Below, piece by piece: positions 32,519-41,137 of a stretch of DNA of 64,000 bases (positions are counted from its first letter, which is position 1; each line of letters starts with the position of its first letter). The notes beneath the pieces are model-generated. The model had not been told where the DNA came from. It worked only from the letters and a program-made list of their open reading frames with translations, and did no database searches. The position numbers and the translations under genes were made by a program. This stretch comes from Streptomyces sp. GTDB taxonomy: Bacteria; Actinomycetota; Actinomycetes; Streptomycetales; Streptomycetaceae. The stretch spans positions 25,177-89,176 of the forward strand of contig NZ_JAEKKT010000150.1 of the NCBI RefSeq assembly GCF_019510245.1, given 5' to 3'.

Positions 32519-33313
32519 TCACGGCAGGATGGAGTCGACGTAGCCGCCGTCCACCCGCAGGGCGCCGCCGGTGGTGGCCGAGGCCTGGTCGGAGCTGAGG
32601 TAGACGACCATGTGGGCGATCTCCTCCGGCTCGATCAGGCGCTGCAGCAGCGACTGCGGCCGGTGCTCGCGCATGAAGACGCGCTGGGCCTCGTCCCAGG
32701 GCAGGTCGCGGTCGACGAGTTCGTAGACGAAGTCCTCGACGCCCCCGGTGTGGGTGGGGCCGGCGATCACGGAGTTCACCGTGACGCCCGTACCGGCGGC
32801 CTGCTTGGCGAAGCCGCGGCCCACCGCGAGCAGCGCGGTCTTCGACATCCCGTAGTGGATCATCTCGGCGGGGATCACGACCGCGGAGTCGCTGGCGATG
32901 TACTGGACGCGCCCCCAGCCGCGTTCGGTCATGCCCGGCAGGAAGAGGCGGGTCAGCCGCACCGCGGCCAGGACGTTCACCTCGAAGTAGCGCCGCCACT
33001 CCTCGTCGGTGATCCGCAAGGGGTCCTCGGCGCCGAAGATCCCCAGGTTGTTGACGAGGATGTCCACCTGGGGCAGCGCCTCCGCCGCCCGCCGGGCGCC
33101 CTCCTCGCCGGTCACGTCCGCCGCGACCGGCACGAGATCGGCCCCCGGCGCCTGCTCCTTCAGCCGGGCCACGCTCTCCTCGACGCGCCGCGCGTCCCGG
33201 CCGTTGACCCCCACCCGGGCCCCGGCCCGGGCCAGGCCGACGGCGATCGCCGCGCCGATGCCCTGCGTGGAACCGGTGACCAGCGCCGTGCGTCCCGTCA
33301 GATCGATCTTCAT
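32519..33313 (-). CDS. short-chain dehydrogenase/reductase
   Basis: 264 residues, classical SDR. The nucleotide loop is TGSTQGIGAAIAVGL, then NNLGIFG. The catalytic triad is Ser (IASDSAVV), Tyr and Lys (YGMSK), and the C-terminal GGALRVDGGYVDS is typical. The Arg/Asn-Gly after strand two (NGRDARR) suggests NADP(H). It precedes the MarR-GNAT gene on the same strand and may be part of its regulon. Confidence 0.92.
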   Translation of the reverse strand: MKIDLTGRTALVTGSTQGIGAAIAVGLARAGARVGVNGRDARRVEESVARLKEQAPGADLVPVAADVTGEEGARRAAEALPQVDILVNNLGIFGAEDPLRITDEEWRRYFEVNVLAAVRLTRLFLPGMTERGWGRVQYIASDSAVVIPAEMIHYGMSKTALLAVGRGFAKQAAGTGVTVNSVIAGPTHTGGVEDFVYELVDRDLPWDEAQRVFMREHRPQSLLQRLIEPEEIAHMVVYLSSDQASATTGGALRVDGGYVDSILP

Positions 33314-33416
33314 CCCGCCGAACCCCTTCCGCGTGCGTGTCTCCGCTCAGGTACCCGGGAGGGCGCTCCGGCACAAAGGGTTCGGGCGTTCAGTGCCTGG
33401 ATGGCGGCACCGGCCG

Positions 33417-33992
33417 CTAAAGATTGCCCAGCGGCTCGATGTCCACGTGCACCGGCGTGCCCCACACCCTGAGCACCTCGTAGTCCGTGAACTCGTGCAC
33501 CAGCCGGTACGCCATCGCCGGCCGGGACCCGCGCCGCTGGGCGGCGAGATACAGCTCGGCCTCGCGCCGGTCGCGCCGGGGGGTGCCGCACAGCTCCCAC
33601 TCCCGGCCGTTCCACGCCTCCGGGAGCCAGCGCTGCTGCGGCTGCGGCCGGTCGCCCCGCACCCCGTACCGGGACATGGACGGACCGGCGGCCTCGCCGG
33701 GCACCGGCCTCGGCCCGCCGCCGTACTCCGACCGCCGCGCGGCCCGCCGCCGCGTCTCGCACAGCAGACACAGATCGGGGGCGCTCTCGTCCACGGGCCC
33801 CTGGGGATGTTCGGCGCACCGGGTGGTGGGCGCGGCACTGCTGACGCTCTCCTCCAGCAGGTCGAGCGCGCGCCGCAGGTCGTCCTTGACCTCGTGCAAC
33901 TTGCCGTCGGTGGTGTCGCCGGTCAGCGCCTCCCCGTGCTCACCGAGGAGACGAAGGGCCCGGCCCAGGGCGGTGAGCTGGGAGTGGTTCAT
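33417..33992 (-). CDS. conserved hypothetical protein with Cys-His motif
   Basis: 191 residues from MNHSQLTALGRALR. The N-terminal 60 residues are helical. The middle has CAEHPQG ... CLLC, a possible zinc knuckle. The C-terminal half is basic with LPEAWNGREWELCGTPRRDR and ends EVLRVWGTPVHVDIEPLGNL. The family is not recognised. It is divergent from the nitrile hydratase operon. Confidence 0.65.
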   Translation of the reverse strand: MNHSQLTALGRALRLLGEHGEALTGDTTDGKLHEVKDDLRRALDLLEESVSSAAPTTRCAEHPQGPVDESAPDLCLLCETRRRAARRSEYGGGPRPVPGEAAGPSMSRYGVRGDRPQPQQRWLPEAWNGREWELCGTPRRDRREAELYLAAQRRGSRPAMAYRLVHEFTDYEVLRVWGTPVHVDIEPLGNL

Positions 33993-34168
33993 GGGGACCA
34001 GCGTGGCATACGGCGCTGACATCGCCGTCGGGAAGTGATGTCAGGTGATGCGACCACCGCCTTCAGGCACGTCCGGGCCGCGAACAGGCGCCCGGGTGGG
34101 CGGGACGCGGCACGGACCGTCGCCTACGCTTCAGGTGTAGCCCTTTTGTCCCGTATGGGAGCTCTGTC

Positions 34169-34840
34169 ATGGACGGTATCGCCGACCTGGGCGGCACACC
34201 CGGATGGGGACCGGTCCGGCCGCCGGTGCGTGACGAACCGGTCTTCTCGCAACCCTGGCAGCGCCGGGCCTTCGCGCTGGCGATCCTCTCCAGCCGGGTC
34301 GCGGCCGGGGGCGTCAACACGGACGCCTTCCGGCACGCGCTGGAGCGACTGGACCGGGCGGCGTACTTCGACGACGGCTACTACGGCCGCTGGCTCAACG
34401 GCGGGGAACTGATGCTCCGCGACAGTGCCGTCCTCGCGTCCGGCGCGGTCGACGCCCGTGCCCGCAACCTGCGCGGCGAACACGTCACGGAGCCCCCGAG
34501 CCCCGAGCCCCACCGGCCCGACTACACGCCGACCGCCGAGGGCTCGCTGCGCACCCTGGACACCCCGCCCGCCTTCGCCGTCGGCGAGCGGGTGCGGACC
34601 CGCGCCGCGTCCGTGCCCGGACACACCCGGCTGCCGCGCTACGCCCGCGGCCACACCGGCACCGTCCAGGCCGTGCAGCCCGCCGCCGTGCTGCCGGACA
34701 CCAACGCCCACTTCCAGGGTGAGAACCCGCAGTACGTCTACTCGGTGCGGTTCGACTCCCGCGACCTGTGGGGCGCCGACGCCGAACCCTTCGCCCTCAC
34801 CGCCGAGATGTACGAGAGCTACCTGGAGGCCGCCGCATGA
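34169..34840 (+). CDS. nthB: nitrile hydratase beta subunit
   Basis: 223 residues. The family start MDGIADLGGTPGWGPV is followed by FSQPWQRRAFALAI. A C-terminal SH3-like barrel holds FAVGERVRTRAASVPGHTRLPRYARGH (shown in part) and YSVRFDSRDLWG. It pairs with the alpha subunit to hydrate nitriles to amides. The gene order beta-alpha-accessory with ATGA overlaps is that of cobalt-type enzymes. No amidase or cobalt transporter gene is adjacent. Confidence 0.93.
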   Translation: MDGIADLGGTPGWGPVRPPVRDEPVFSQPWQRRAFALAILSSRVAAGGVNTDAFRHALERLDRAAYFDDGYYGRWLNGGELMLRDSAVLASGAVDARARNLRGEHVTEPPSPEPHRPDYTPTAEGSLRTLDTPPAFAVGERVRTRAASVPGHTRLPRYARGHTGTVQAVQPAAVLPDTNAHFQGENPQYVYSVRFDSRDLWGADAEPFALTAEMYESYLEAAA

Positions 34841-35433
34841 CCACCGCCGGATCCGGCGAACGCCCGCCCCCGGCCCTGCGCACCGAGGCGCTGGAGCAAC
34901 TGCTGACCGAACGGGGCCTGATCGACCCCAGGGTGATGGACGGGATCATCACGGAGTACGAGACCAACGTCGGTCCCCTCAACGGCGCCAAGGTCGTCGC
35001 CAGGGCCTGGACCGACCCGGAGTACCGGGACCGGCTGCTCCGCGACGGCACCGCCGCCATCAGGGAACTCGGCTTCTCCGGACCCCAGGGCGAGCACATC
35101 GTCGTCGTGGAGAACACCCCCACCACGCACCACGTGGTCGTGTGCACGCTGTGCTCCTGCTACCCGTGGCCGGTGCTCGGCCTCCCGCCCAGCTGGTACA
35201 AGGACCCCGCCTACCGCGCCCGCGTCGTGAAGGAGCCCCGCCGGGTGCTGGCCGAGATGGGGCTCGCACTCGACGACGACGTGCAGATCACCGTCCACGA
35301 CTCCACCAGCGAGGTCCGCTGGCTGGTCCTGCCCGAGCGGCCGGCCGGCTCCGGCCATCTGTCCGAGGCGGAACTCGTGCCACTGGTCACCCGGGACGCG
35401 ATGGTCGGCGTGGCCAAGGTGACGGCCCCGTGA
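34837..35433 (+). CDS. nthA: nitrile hydratase alpha subunit, cobalt type
   Basis: 198 residues. The metal-binding motif CTLCSC is at residues 103-108. Thr in the second position is the mark of Co(III) enzymes, where iron enzymes have Ser. Two of its cysteines become sulfenic and sulfinic acids in the mature centre. YPWPVLGLPPSWYKDPAYRA and VRWLVLPERPAG are conserved. It overlaps the beta gene by four bases (ATGA) and the accessory gene by four (GTGA), so translation is coupled. Confidence 0.95.
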   Translation: MTTAGSGERPPPALRTEALEQLLTERGLIDPRVMDGIITEYETNVGPLNGAKVVARAWTDPEYRDRLLRDGTAAIRELGFSGPQGEHIVVVENTPTTHHVVVCTLCSCYPWPVLGLPPSWYKDPAYRARVVKEPRRVLAEMGLALDDDVQITVHDSTSEVRWLVLPERPAGSGHLSEAELVPLVTRDAMVGVAKVTAP

Positions 35434-35756
35434 CCGCGCCCCTCGACATCGACGGGCCGGCCGCGCCGCCCCGTTCCAACGGCGAACTGACCTTCGCCGA
35501 GCCGTGGGAGAGCCGCGCCTTCGGCATGGCCGTCAGCCTGTGCGAGACGGGCACGTTCACCTGGCCGCAGTTCCAGAGCGCGCTGATCGCCCGCATCGCG
35601 GCCGCGCCCCGCGACGAGCCGTACCGGTACTACCAGTTGTGGCTGGGCGCCCTGGAGGACGTACTCGCCGGCCTCGCCGTCGTCTCCCCGGCCGGCATCA
35701 CCGCCCGCGCCCAGACACTGGCGCGGCGCCCTCGGGGCCACGACCACGGTTCCTGA
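35430..35756 (+). CDS. nitrile hydratase accessory/activator protein
   Basis: 108 residues beginning at GTG 35430 within the alpha stop. ELTFAEPWESRAFGMAVSLC and YYQLWLGALEDVL repeat the fold of the beta-subunit N-terminus, as known for NhlE/P14K-type activators. These deliver cobalt to the alpha subunit by subunit exchange. It completes the operon. Confidence 0.88.
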   Translation: MTAPLDIDGPAAPPRSNGELTFAEPWESRAFGMAVSLCETGTFTWPQFQSALIARIAAAPRDEPYRYYQLWLGALEDVLAGLAVVSPAGITARAQTLARRPRGHDHGS

Positions 35757-35886
35757 CACCGTCGACGACGGCCGACCGGTCCTGTGGCAGGAAGGTGCGG
35801 CTGCGGCGGCTGAACCCGGCGGCACGGCCGCCGGGTCGGGGAAATTCCGTTGGCTCCGGGCGCCGCCCGGAGGTGAGACTGCCGAC

Positions 35887-36828
35887 GTGACTCTTCACGA
35901 GGGCGAGATTCCGGTCGACGAGACGCTGATCCGGACCCTGTTGGCGGCTCAGCGCCCGGCGTGGGCCGGTCTGCCCCTGTCGCGTGTCGGAGCGGGCACG
36001 GAGAACACCATGTACCGGCTGGGCGACGACCTGCTGGTGCGTCTGCCCCGGACCGTGGAGAAGGGCCGGGCTCTGCGGAAGGAGCAGGAGTGGCTGCCGC
36101 GCCTGGCACCCTCCCTTTCGTGCCCCGTTCCCGAGCCCGTCCACGCCGGGATGCCCACCGGCGCCTATCCGGCCCGCTGGTCGGTCTACCGGTGGATCGA
36201 CGGTGACGAGGCCGGTCCGGACACCGTCCGGGACTGGGCCGCCTTCGGCGCCGACCTGGCGGCCGTCGTGCGGGAGCTGCACGGCATCGGCCTCATGGGG
36301 GCGGCGCGCACGGCTGACCTGAGCTGGTACCGCGGAGGCAGCCTGCGGGATTGTGACGACTGGGTCGGTCCGTATCTCGAGCAATGCCGTGCGGTCGCCG
36401 GGGACGAACTCGATGTCGCGACCCTGGAGCGGCTGTGGCGGGCGGCGCTCGCGCTGCCCGAGCCCCGGGGACCGCACGTATGGCTGCACGGCGACCTCAA
36501 GCCCACCAACCTCCTGGTCCGGCAGGGCAGGCTGCACGCGGTCATCGACTTCGGGTCGCTCTCGGTCGGCCATCCGGACGCCGAGCACTCCGTGCTCTGG
36601 GACCTGCCGCAGGAGGCGCGGCAGGCCTACTGGGACGCCATGGGCCTCGACGATCCGACCTGGACACGGGCCCGTGCCTGGGCGATCGCCGTCGGTGTCA
36701 GCGGAGTCGCCTACTACTGGCGGACCTTCCCCGCCTTCGTCGCCGAATGCCTGGCGCGGCTCCGGGCGATCCTCGCGGACGCCGCCACTCGGTCGCCGGT
36801 GACGTCCTCACCTGGATCGCCGAGGTGA
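35887..36828 (+). CDS. aminoglycoside phosphotransferase-fold kinase (APH family)
   Basis: 313 residues from GTG 35887. The protein-kinase-like fold shows GAGTENTMYRLGDDLLVRLP, hinge YRWIDGD, Brenner motif WLHGDLKPTNLLV and metal-binding VIDFGSLSVGHPD. All catalytic residues are present. The substrate is unknown; many Streptomyces members act on antibiotics or sugars, but resistance cannot be claimed. The C-terminus overlaps the convergent PTS gene by 21 bases. Confidence 0.87.
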   Translation: MTLHEGEIPVDETLIRTLLAAQRPAWAGLPLSRVGAGTENTMYRLGDDLLVRLPRTVEKGRALRKEQEWLPRLAPSLSCPVPEPVHAGMPTGAYPARWSVYRWIDGDEAGPDTVRDWAAFGADLAAVVRELHGIGLMGAARTADLSWYRGGSLRDCDDWVGPYLEQCRAVAGDELDVATLERLWRAALALPEPRGPHVWLHGDLKPTNLLVRQGRLHAVIDFGSLSVGHPDAEHSVLWDLPQEARQAYWDAMGLDDPTWTRARAWAIAVGVSGVAYYWRTFPAFVAECLARLRAILADAATRSPVTSSPGSPR

Positions 36829-38397
36829 CGGGTCACCCGGGGCCCCCGGAACACCTGCGCCGCTGAAGCCGACGTACGTCGCCAGGAAGCCCACGGCGTA
36901 ACCGGTCAGCAGGCCGCCCGCGTAGATCGCCGCCGCCAGGGCCGGGCCCCTGTTCCCGGTGAGGAGGGGGAACAGGGCCCAGCCCGAGGGGCCGATGGCG
37001 GTGGCGCCCACCCGGTCGCCGAGGACCGCGAAGAAGCCGACGAAGGCGCCGCCCGCCGCCCCGCCCGCACAGGCGGTGAGGAAGGGGCGGCCGAGAGGGA
37101 GCGAGACGCCGTAGATCAGGGGCTCGCCGACGCCCAGCAGGCCTGCCGGGAGCGCCGACCTGATCGTCGTACGGAGCTGTGTGTGGTGGCGGAGGCGGGC
37201 GTAGACGGCGAGGGCCGCGCCCACCTGGCCGGCGCCCGCCATGGCGAGGAGGGGGAGCAGCACGGTGTAGCCCTGCTGCTGGATGAGGGTGGTGTGGAGG
37301 GGGATCAGGGCCTGGTGCAGCCCCAGCATGACGAGGGGCAGGAAGAGGCCGCCGAGGACCAGGCCCGCGAACGGGCCGGTGGTGGCCAGCAGCCAGGTGG
37401 CCGCGGTGCCGATGGCGGAGGAGACGAGACCGGCGGCGTACATGAGGCCGTAGAGGGTGGCAAGACCTGCGACGAGGACGGTGACGGTGGGGGTGAGGAG
37501 CACGTCGAGGGCGTCCGGGACGCGCCCCCGGCACCCCTTCTCGACGTACGTCGCGAGCAGGGCGGCGGCCAGGGCGCCGAGGACACCGCCCTGCCCGGGG
37601 GAGAGCGCGACCCCGAAGGCCGTCACCTTCGCCACGCCCGGATAGACCACGATCGCCGCGACCGCACCCCCGAGCACGGGTGTCCCGCCGAACACCTTCG
37701 CCGTGTTGTAGCCGACGAAGACGCTGATCAGGGCCATGAAGCCGGAGGCGACGGCGGCGAGGGCGGGGGTCAGCCAGGGCAGCCAGCCGGCGTTCACGAG
37801 GAGTCCGTCGAGACCGGCGAGGATCCCGCAGCCGATCAGGGCCGGGATCAGCGGCACGAAGACGTCGGCGACACGGCGGAGGGCGGTCTTGAGGGGGGTC
37901 GCGTTGCGCCGGGCACGGGCCGCTTTCAGTTCGGCGCCACGGGCGGCGAGGTCCGCGGCGGCGTCGTTGCCGGGCCGGGTGCGGGTGCGTCGTGGTTGCT
38001 CGCGCAGTACCTCCCCCGGCCTCCGGCCGGGGGTACCCCCAGCGCCCCCATGGGGTTGCGGTGACGCCGCGGCCGACCGGGGGCCGCCCGACTCGAAGTC
38101 GCCCGGCAGGTCGCCCCCCGGCGCGCGATGGGCCGTCCCGGCGGCGCCGAGCAGTGTCTCGAACTCGGCGGTCACCGCCACCACCGCACCCGGCCCGATC
38201 ACCACCTGGAGGGTGTCCCCGTCGGCCACCACCCCCAGCACCCCGGGCACCGCCCGCACCGCCTCCGCGTCGACCCCCTCCCGGTCGGCGATGCCCAGCC
38301 GCAGCCGGGTCATGCAGTGCGCGACGGAGGTGACGTTCCCGGGGCCGCCCACCAGGGGCAGCAGCGCGGCGGCGGTGTCGTACGACGATCTCTGCAC
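36808..38397 (-). CDS. murP: PTS EIIBC permease, probably MurNAc-specific
   Basis: 529 residues. The EIIB domain (about 1-90) has the phosphorylated cysteine in NVTSVAHCMTRLRLG. The EIIC domain (about 165-520) has ten or so helices and the sugar motif GVGEPLIYGVSLPLGRPF. The linker between them (about 112-136) is encoded by a copy of the dispersed palindromic repeat and is Gly/Pro/Arg-rich. There is no EIIA domain, so a shared EIIA such as Crr must donate. Its position behind murQ and an RpiR regulator points to N-acetylmuramic acid. GTG 38397 is chosen as it begins the EIIB domain. Confidence 0.85.
   Translation of the reverse strand: MQRSSYDTAAALLPLVGGPGNVTSVAHCMTRLRLGIADREGVDAEAVRAVPGVLGVVADGDTLQVVIGPGAVVAVTAEFETLLGAAGTAHRAPGGDLPGDFESGGPRSAAASPQPHGGAGGTPGRRPGEVLREQPRRTRTRPGNDAAADLAARGAELKAARARRNATPLKTALRRVADVFVPLIPALIGCGILAGLDGLLVNAGWLPWLTPALAAVASGFMALISVFVGYNTAKVFGGTPVLGGAVAAIVVYPGVAKVTAFGVALSPGQGGVLGALAAALLATYVEKGCRGRVPDALDVLLTPTVTVLVAGLATLYGLMYAAGLVSSAIGTAATWLLATTGPFAGLVLGGLFLPLVMLGLHQALIPLHTTLIQQQGYTVLLPLLAMAGAGQVGAALAVYARLRHHTQLRTTIRSALPAGLLGVGEPLIYGVSLPLGRPFLTACAGGAAGGAFVGFFAVLGDRVGATAIGPSGWALFPLLTGNRGPALAAAIYAGGLLTGYAVGFLATYVGFSGAGVPGAPGDPSPRRSR
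37991..38060. repeat. dispersed palindromic repeat, copy E (long form, in the PTS gene)
   Basis: Reads CTCGCGCAGTACCTCCCCCG, then CCGGCCGGGGGTACCCCCAG, then CGCCCCCATGGGG. It is in frame within the EIIB-EIIC linker. Confidence 0.8.
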
Positions 38398-38413
38398 CCC
38401 CCGAGCGTGCGCG

Positions 38414-39343
38414 TCAGCCGCCCGTCGCGGTGAGCGCCGCGCGCAGATGACCGCCGGTCTCCTCCAGAAGGCGGGCTGCGGTGGGCCCGTCGACACCGGC
38501 CAGGATCACCAGGATGGCGGGCTTGACCTCGCCGTCGGTGGCCGTGAGGGCCGCCTCGATCTCGTCGTCCGCCGCGCCCGTGGCGAGCGCCACGATCCGC
38601 CGCGAACGGGCCCGCAGCTTCTCGTTCGAGGCGCGGACGTCGACCATCAGGTTCCCGTAGGTCTTGCCGAGCCGGATCATCGTGATCGTCGACAGCATGT
38701 TGAGGACGAGTTTCTGGGCGGTGCCGGCCTTGAGGCGGGTGGAGCCGGTGAGCAGCTCGGGGCCGACGACGACCTCGATCCCGTGCTCGGCGGCGGCCGC
38801 GAGCGCGCTGCCCGGGTTGCAGGAGAGGCCGACGGTGAGGGCGCCCAGGGCGCGGGCGTGCTCGACGGCGCCGACGGCGTAGGGGGTGCGGCCGGAGGCC
38901 GAGACGCCGACGACGGTGTCGGCGGCACCGATCCCGAGCGCGTCGAGGTCCGTGCGGGCCAGCTCCGCCGAGTCCTCGGCCCCTTCCACGGACGTGACCA
39001 CGGCCGCAGGGCCGCCCGCGATGACCCCGACGACCTGACCGGGCCGGGTGTTGAAGGTGGGCGGGCACTCCGAGGCGTCCAGGATCCCGAGCCGCCCGGC
39101 GGTACCGGCCCCGGCGTAGACCAGGCGGCCGCCCTGGGCCATCCGGGCGGCGATCGCGTCGATCGTGGCCGAGATCTGCGGCAGCCGCAGAGCCACGGCG
39201 GCGGCCACCCCGGCATCCTCACCGTTCATGAGCCGCGCGATGTCGAGGGTGGCCAGCGTGTCGATCTCGGCGAGTTCGGGCCGGAACGCCTCGGTGGTGA
39301 GCGTCTCGAGCTCGCCACGGAGGGAGCGGTGTTCGGTGGTCAT
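38414..39343 (-). CDS. murQ: N-acetylmuramic acid 6-phosphate etherase
   Basis: 309 residues, SIS domain. MAQGGRLVYAGAGTAGRLG, DASECPPTF (catalytic Glu), GVSASGRTPY and GSTRLKAGTAQKLVLNM are the family hallmarks. It splits MurNAc-6-P into GlcNAc-6-P and D-lactate, feeding nagA encoded 25 kb away. It lies 16 bases upstream of the permease gene and is cotranscribed with it. Confidence 0.95.
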   Translation of the reverse strand: MTTEHRSLRGELETLTTEAFRPELAEIDTLATLDIARLMNGEDAGVAAAVALRLPQISATIDAIAARMAQGGRLVYAGAGTAGRLGILDASECPPTFNTRPGQVVGVIAGGPAAVVTSVEGAEDSAELARTDLDALGIGAADTVVGVSASGRTPYAVGAVEHARALGALTVGLSCNPGSALAAAAEHGIEVVVGPELLTGSTRLKAGTAQKLVLNMLSTITMIRLGKTYGNLMVDVRASNEKLRARSRRIVALATGAADDEIEAALTATDGEVKPAILVILAGVDGPTAARLLEETGGHLRAALTATGG

Positions 39344-39375
39344 GGAGAACAGCTCTTTCTGATGCGGTCCAGTGC

Positions 39376-39418
39376 AACCCCACAGGGGCGCTGGGGGAGG
39401 AACTGTGCGATCAGCCGC
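39376..39418. repeat. dispersed palindromic repeat, copy F (murQ-regulator spacer)
   Basis: Reads ACCCCACAGGGGCGCTGGGG then GAGGAACTGTGCGATCAGCC, a degenerate short form of the repeat lying directly upstream of murQ. Confidence 0.7.
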
Positions 39419-39458
39419 ATCCGGCCCGCACACGCTCCACAACTCGTCCACCTACGGT

Positions 39459-40388
39459 CTATCGAGGCACATTCCGGTGCCGATGAGCCAACGCCTCGTA
39501 CGACGCCGCCAACGCCGGCGCAGCCGCCTCGTACGTCCGCTGCGCCACCCCCACGAACAGGCAGTCCACCACCAGCAACTGCCCGGTCCGCGACGACATC
39601 GCCGCCGGCCGCAGCTCGCTCTCCCGCGCGGTCGACGTCGTCAGCACGTGGTCGGCGTACTGCGTCACCGACGACCCCGGCCGCCCGGTGATCGCGACGG
39701 TCGTGGCCCCCCGTTCGAAGGCCACCCGCAGCGGCTCTATGACGTCACCGGTCGACCCGGAGTGCGTGATCGCTATCGCCACGTCCCCGGCCCGCAACTG
39801 CACCGCGTTGGTGACCGCGAGATGCGGATCGCTGTGGGCGTGCGCTATCAGCCCTATCCGCAGCAGCTTCTGCGTGAGGTCCTGGGCGACCAGCCCCGAC
39901 GCCCCGATGCCGTACACGTCCGTCCGCCGCGCCCCGGCGAGCGCGCTGACGGCGGCCCCCAGCTGCACCGTGTCGAGACCGGCAGCCGTGTCCGCGAGGG
40001 TCTGCTGCTCGTCGTAGGCGAGTTTCGCGACGACGTCGGCGATCGGGTCGTCGACGGCGATGTCGGTGGTGATCGCGGGCGCCCGCCCCGACTGCTGCTG
40101 CGCGGCCAGCCCGGCGAGGGCGAGCCGCAGGTCGCGGTAGCCGGGGTAACCGAGCAGCCGGGCGGTGCGGACGACGGTCGCCTCGCTGGTGCCGGTCAGC
40201 TCCGCGAGGCCGGTGACCGTGAGGGCCGCGCAGCCGGCGGGGTCGCTCGCGACGGCCTCGGCGACGCGCTGCATGGAACGGGTCATGGAGGGCGCGAGGG
40301 TCCGCACCTTGGCCGCGAGGGCGGCGGGAGCCGGCGGCGCACCACCGCTTCCGCGGCCGCCGAAAATTTCCTTCACGTTCTCGGTCAC
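39459..40388 (-). CDS. murR: RpiR/MurR-family transcriptional regulator
   Basis: 309 residues from GTG 40388. The N-terminal winged helix (about 20-95: TRSMQRVAEAVASDP, LAELTGTSEATVVRTARLLG) is followed by a SIS sugar-phosphate domain (RRTDVYGIGASGLVAQDL, AIAITHSGSTGDVIEPL). The first gene of the murR-murQ-murP operon, it most likely senses MurNAc-6-P or GlcNAc-6-P. A long inverted repeat spans its start codon. Confidence 0.9.
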   Translation of the reverse strand: MTENVKEIFGGRGSGGAPPAPAALAAKVRTLAPSMTRSMQRVAEAVASDPAGCAALTVTGLAELTGTSEATVVRTARLLGYPGYRDLRLALAGLAAQQQSGRAPAITTDIAVDDPIADVVAKLAYDEQQTLADTAAGLDTVQLGAAVSALAGARRTDVYGIGASGLVAQDLTQKLLRIGLIAHAHSDPHLAVTNAVQLRAGDVAIAITHSGSTGDVIEPLRVAFERGATTVAITGRPGSSVTQYADHVLTTSTARESELRPAAMSSRTGQLLVVDCLFVGVAQRTYEAAAPALAASYEALAHRHRNVPR

Positions 40389-40405
40389 AGGTGAAAGATA
40401 TTTTC
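40362..40405. promoter_or_regulatory. operator-like inverted repeat spanning the RpiR gene start
   Basis: GAAAATTTCCTTCAC (40362-40376) and GTGAAAGATATTTTC (40391-40405) are inverted repeats, 13 of 15 positions pairing, 14 bases apart. AT-rich sequence is rare in this genome, which supports a regulatory role. The pair straddles the GTG, and thus fits autoregulation. Confidence 0.65.
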
Positions 40406-40442
40406 GGGCCGGGTACCGGTCAAGACCGCGCACAATAGGACC

Positions 40443-40829
40443 ATGGACCCCGTAAGCCCCTTGGAACAGGCGTTGCACGCAGCCCGCGCCCTCGTGCTCG
40501 CCGACCTGGTCGCGGGCGAGGTCGCCGAGGCGGACGTGGTCTCGCTGGTCGAGGACTCCGTCGTACAGCGCCGCTGGTGGGTGGAGCAGTGGCCGGAGGG
40601 CGCAGGGTACGTGGCGGGCCTGGTGGCCCAGGACGTACAGGACGCGCTCCTCGAGCGGTACGGCCGCTGGCCGCTGTGCCCGGTGTGCGGCTCCGGCGAC
40701 CCGCACGCCCTGGACGTCGAACCTGAACTCGGCCCGGACCCGCACTGGGTGTGCCACAAGGCGGGCGTGAAGGTCGCCTCGGTCGGCTCCCTCGGCAGCT
40801 CCCTGGGCGGAGGGACGGCCTCCTCATGA
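40443..40829 (+). CDS. conserved hypothetical protein with zinc-ribbon-like end
   Basis: 128 residues, mostly helical and acidic with many Trp in WWVEQWPEG. The C-terminus has CPVCGSGDPHAL and HWVCH, a likely zinc site. The family is conserved in Streptomyces next to DUF4031 genes; function unknown. It ends ten bases before the next gene. Confidence 0.75.
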   Translation: MDPVSPLEQALHAARALVLADLVAGEVAEADVVSLVEDSVVQRRWWVEQWPEGAGYVAGLVAQDVQDALLERYGRWPLCPVCGSGDPHALDVEPELGPDPHWVCHKAGVKVASVGSLGSSLGGGTASS

Positions 40830-40839
40830 CGGAGTTCTC

Positions 40840-41112
40840 ATGACGGTGTACATCGATCCGCCGAACTGGCCGGGCCACGGCCGGATGTGGTCCCACCTGG
40901 TCAGCGACGTCTCGTACGCCGAACTGCACGCCTTCGCCGAGGACATGGGCGTACTGCGCCGCGCCTTCGAGCGCGACCACTACGACATCCCCTCCCACCG
41001 CTACCCGGACGCGGTCCGGGCCGGTGCGGTGGAGGTCAGCAGCCGTGAGGTGGTCCGGCTGCTGCACGGGGCGGGGCTGCGCCGGCGCAAGAGCGACGTG
41101 CCCCGCCGCTGA
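40840..41112 (+). CDS. DUF4031 protein
   Basis: 90 residues. MTVYIDPPNWPGHGRMWSHL and YAELHAFAEDMGVLRRAFERD match DUF4031 throughout. The small alpha/beta domain has conserved His and Asp (DHYDIPSHRY), but no activity is known. It is downstream of and likely cotranscribed with the preceding gene. Confidence 0.85.
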   Translation: MTVYIDPPNWPGHGRMWSHLVSDVSYAELHAFAEDMGVLRRAFERDHYDIPSHRYPDAVRAGAVEVSSREVVRLLHGAGLRRRKSDVPRR

Positions 41113-41137
41113 CGGTCCCTTGCGCCCGTACGTCGAC

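Noticed and set aside
35887..36828. Calling the APH-fold kinase an antibiotic resistance gene
   Set aside because: All catalytic motifs are present, but the family covers many substrates and no biosynthetic or resistance context is seen.
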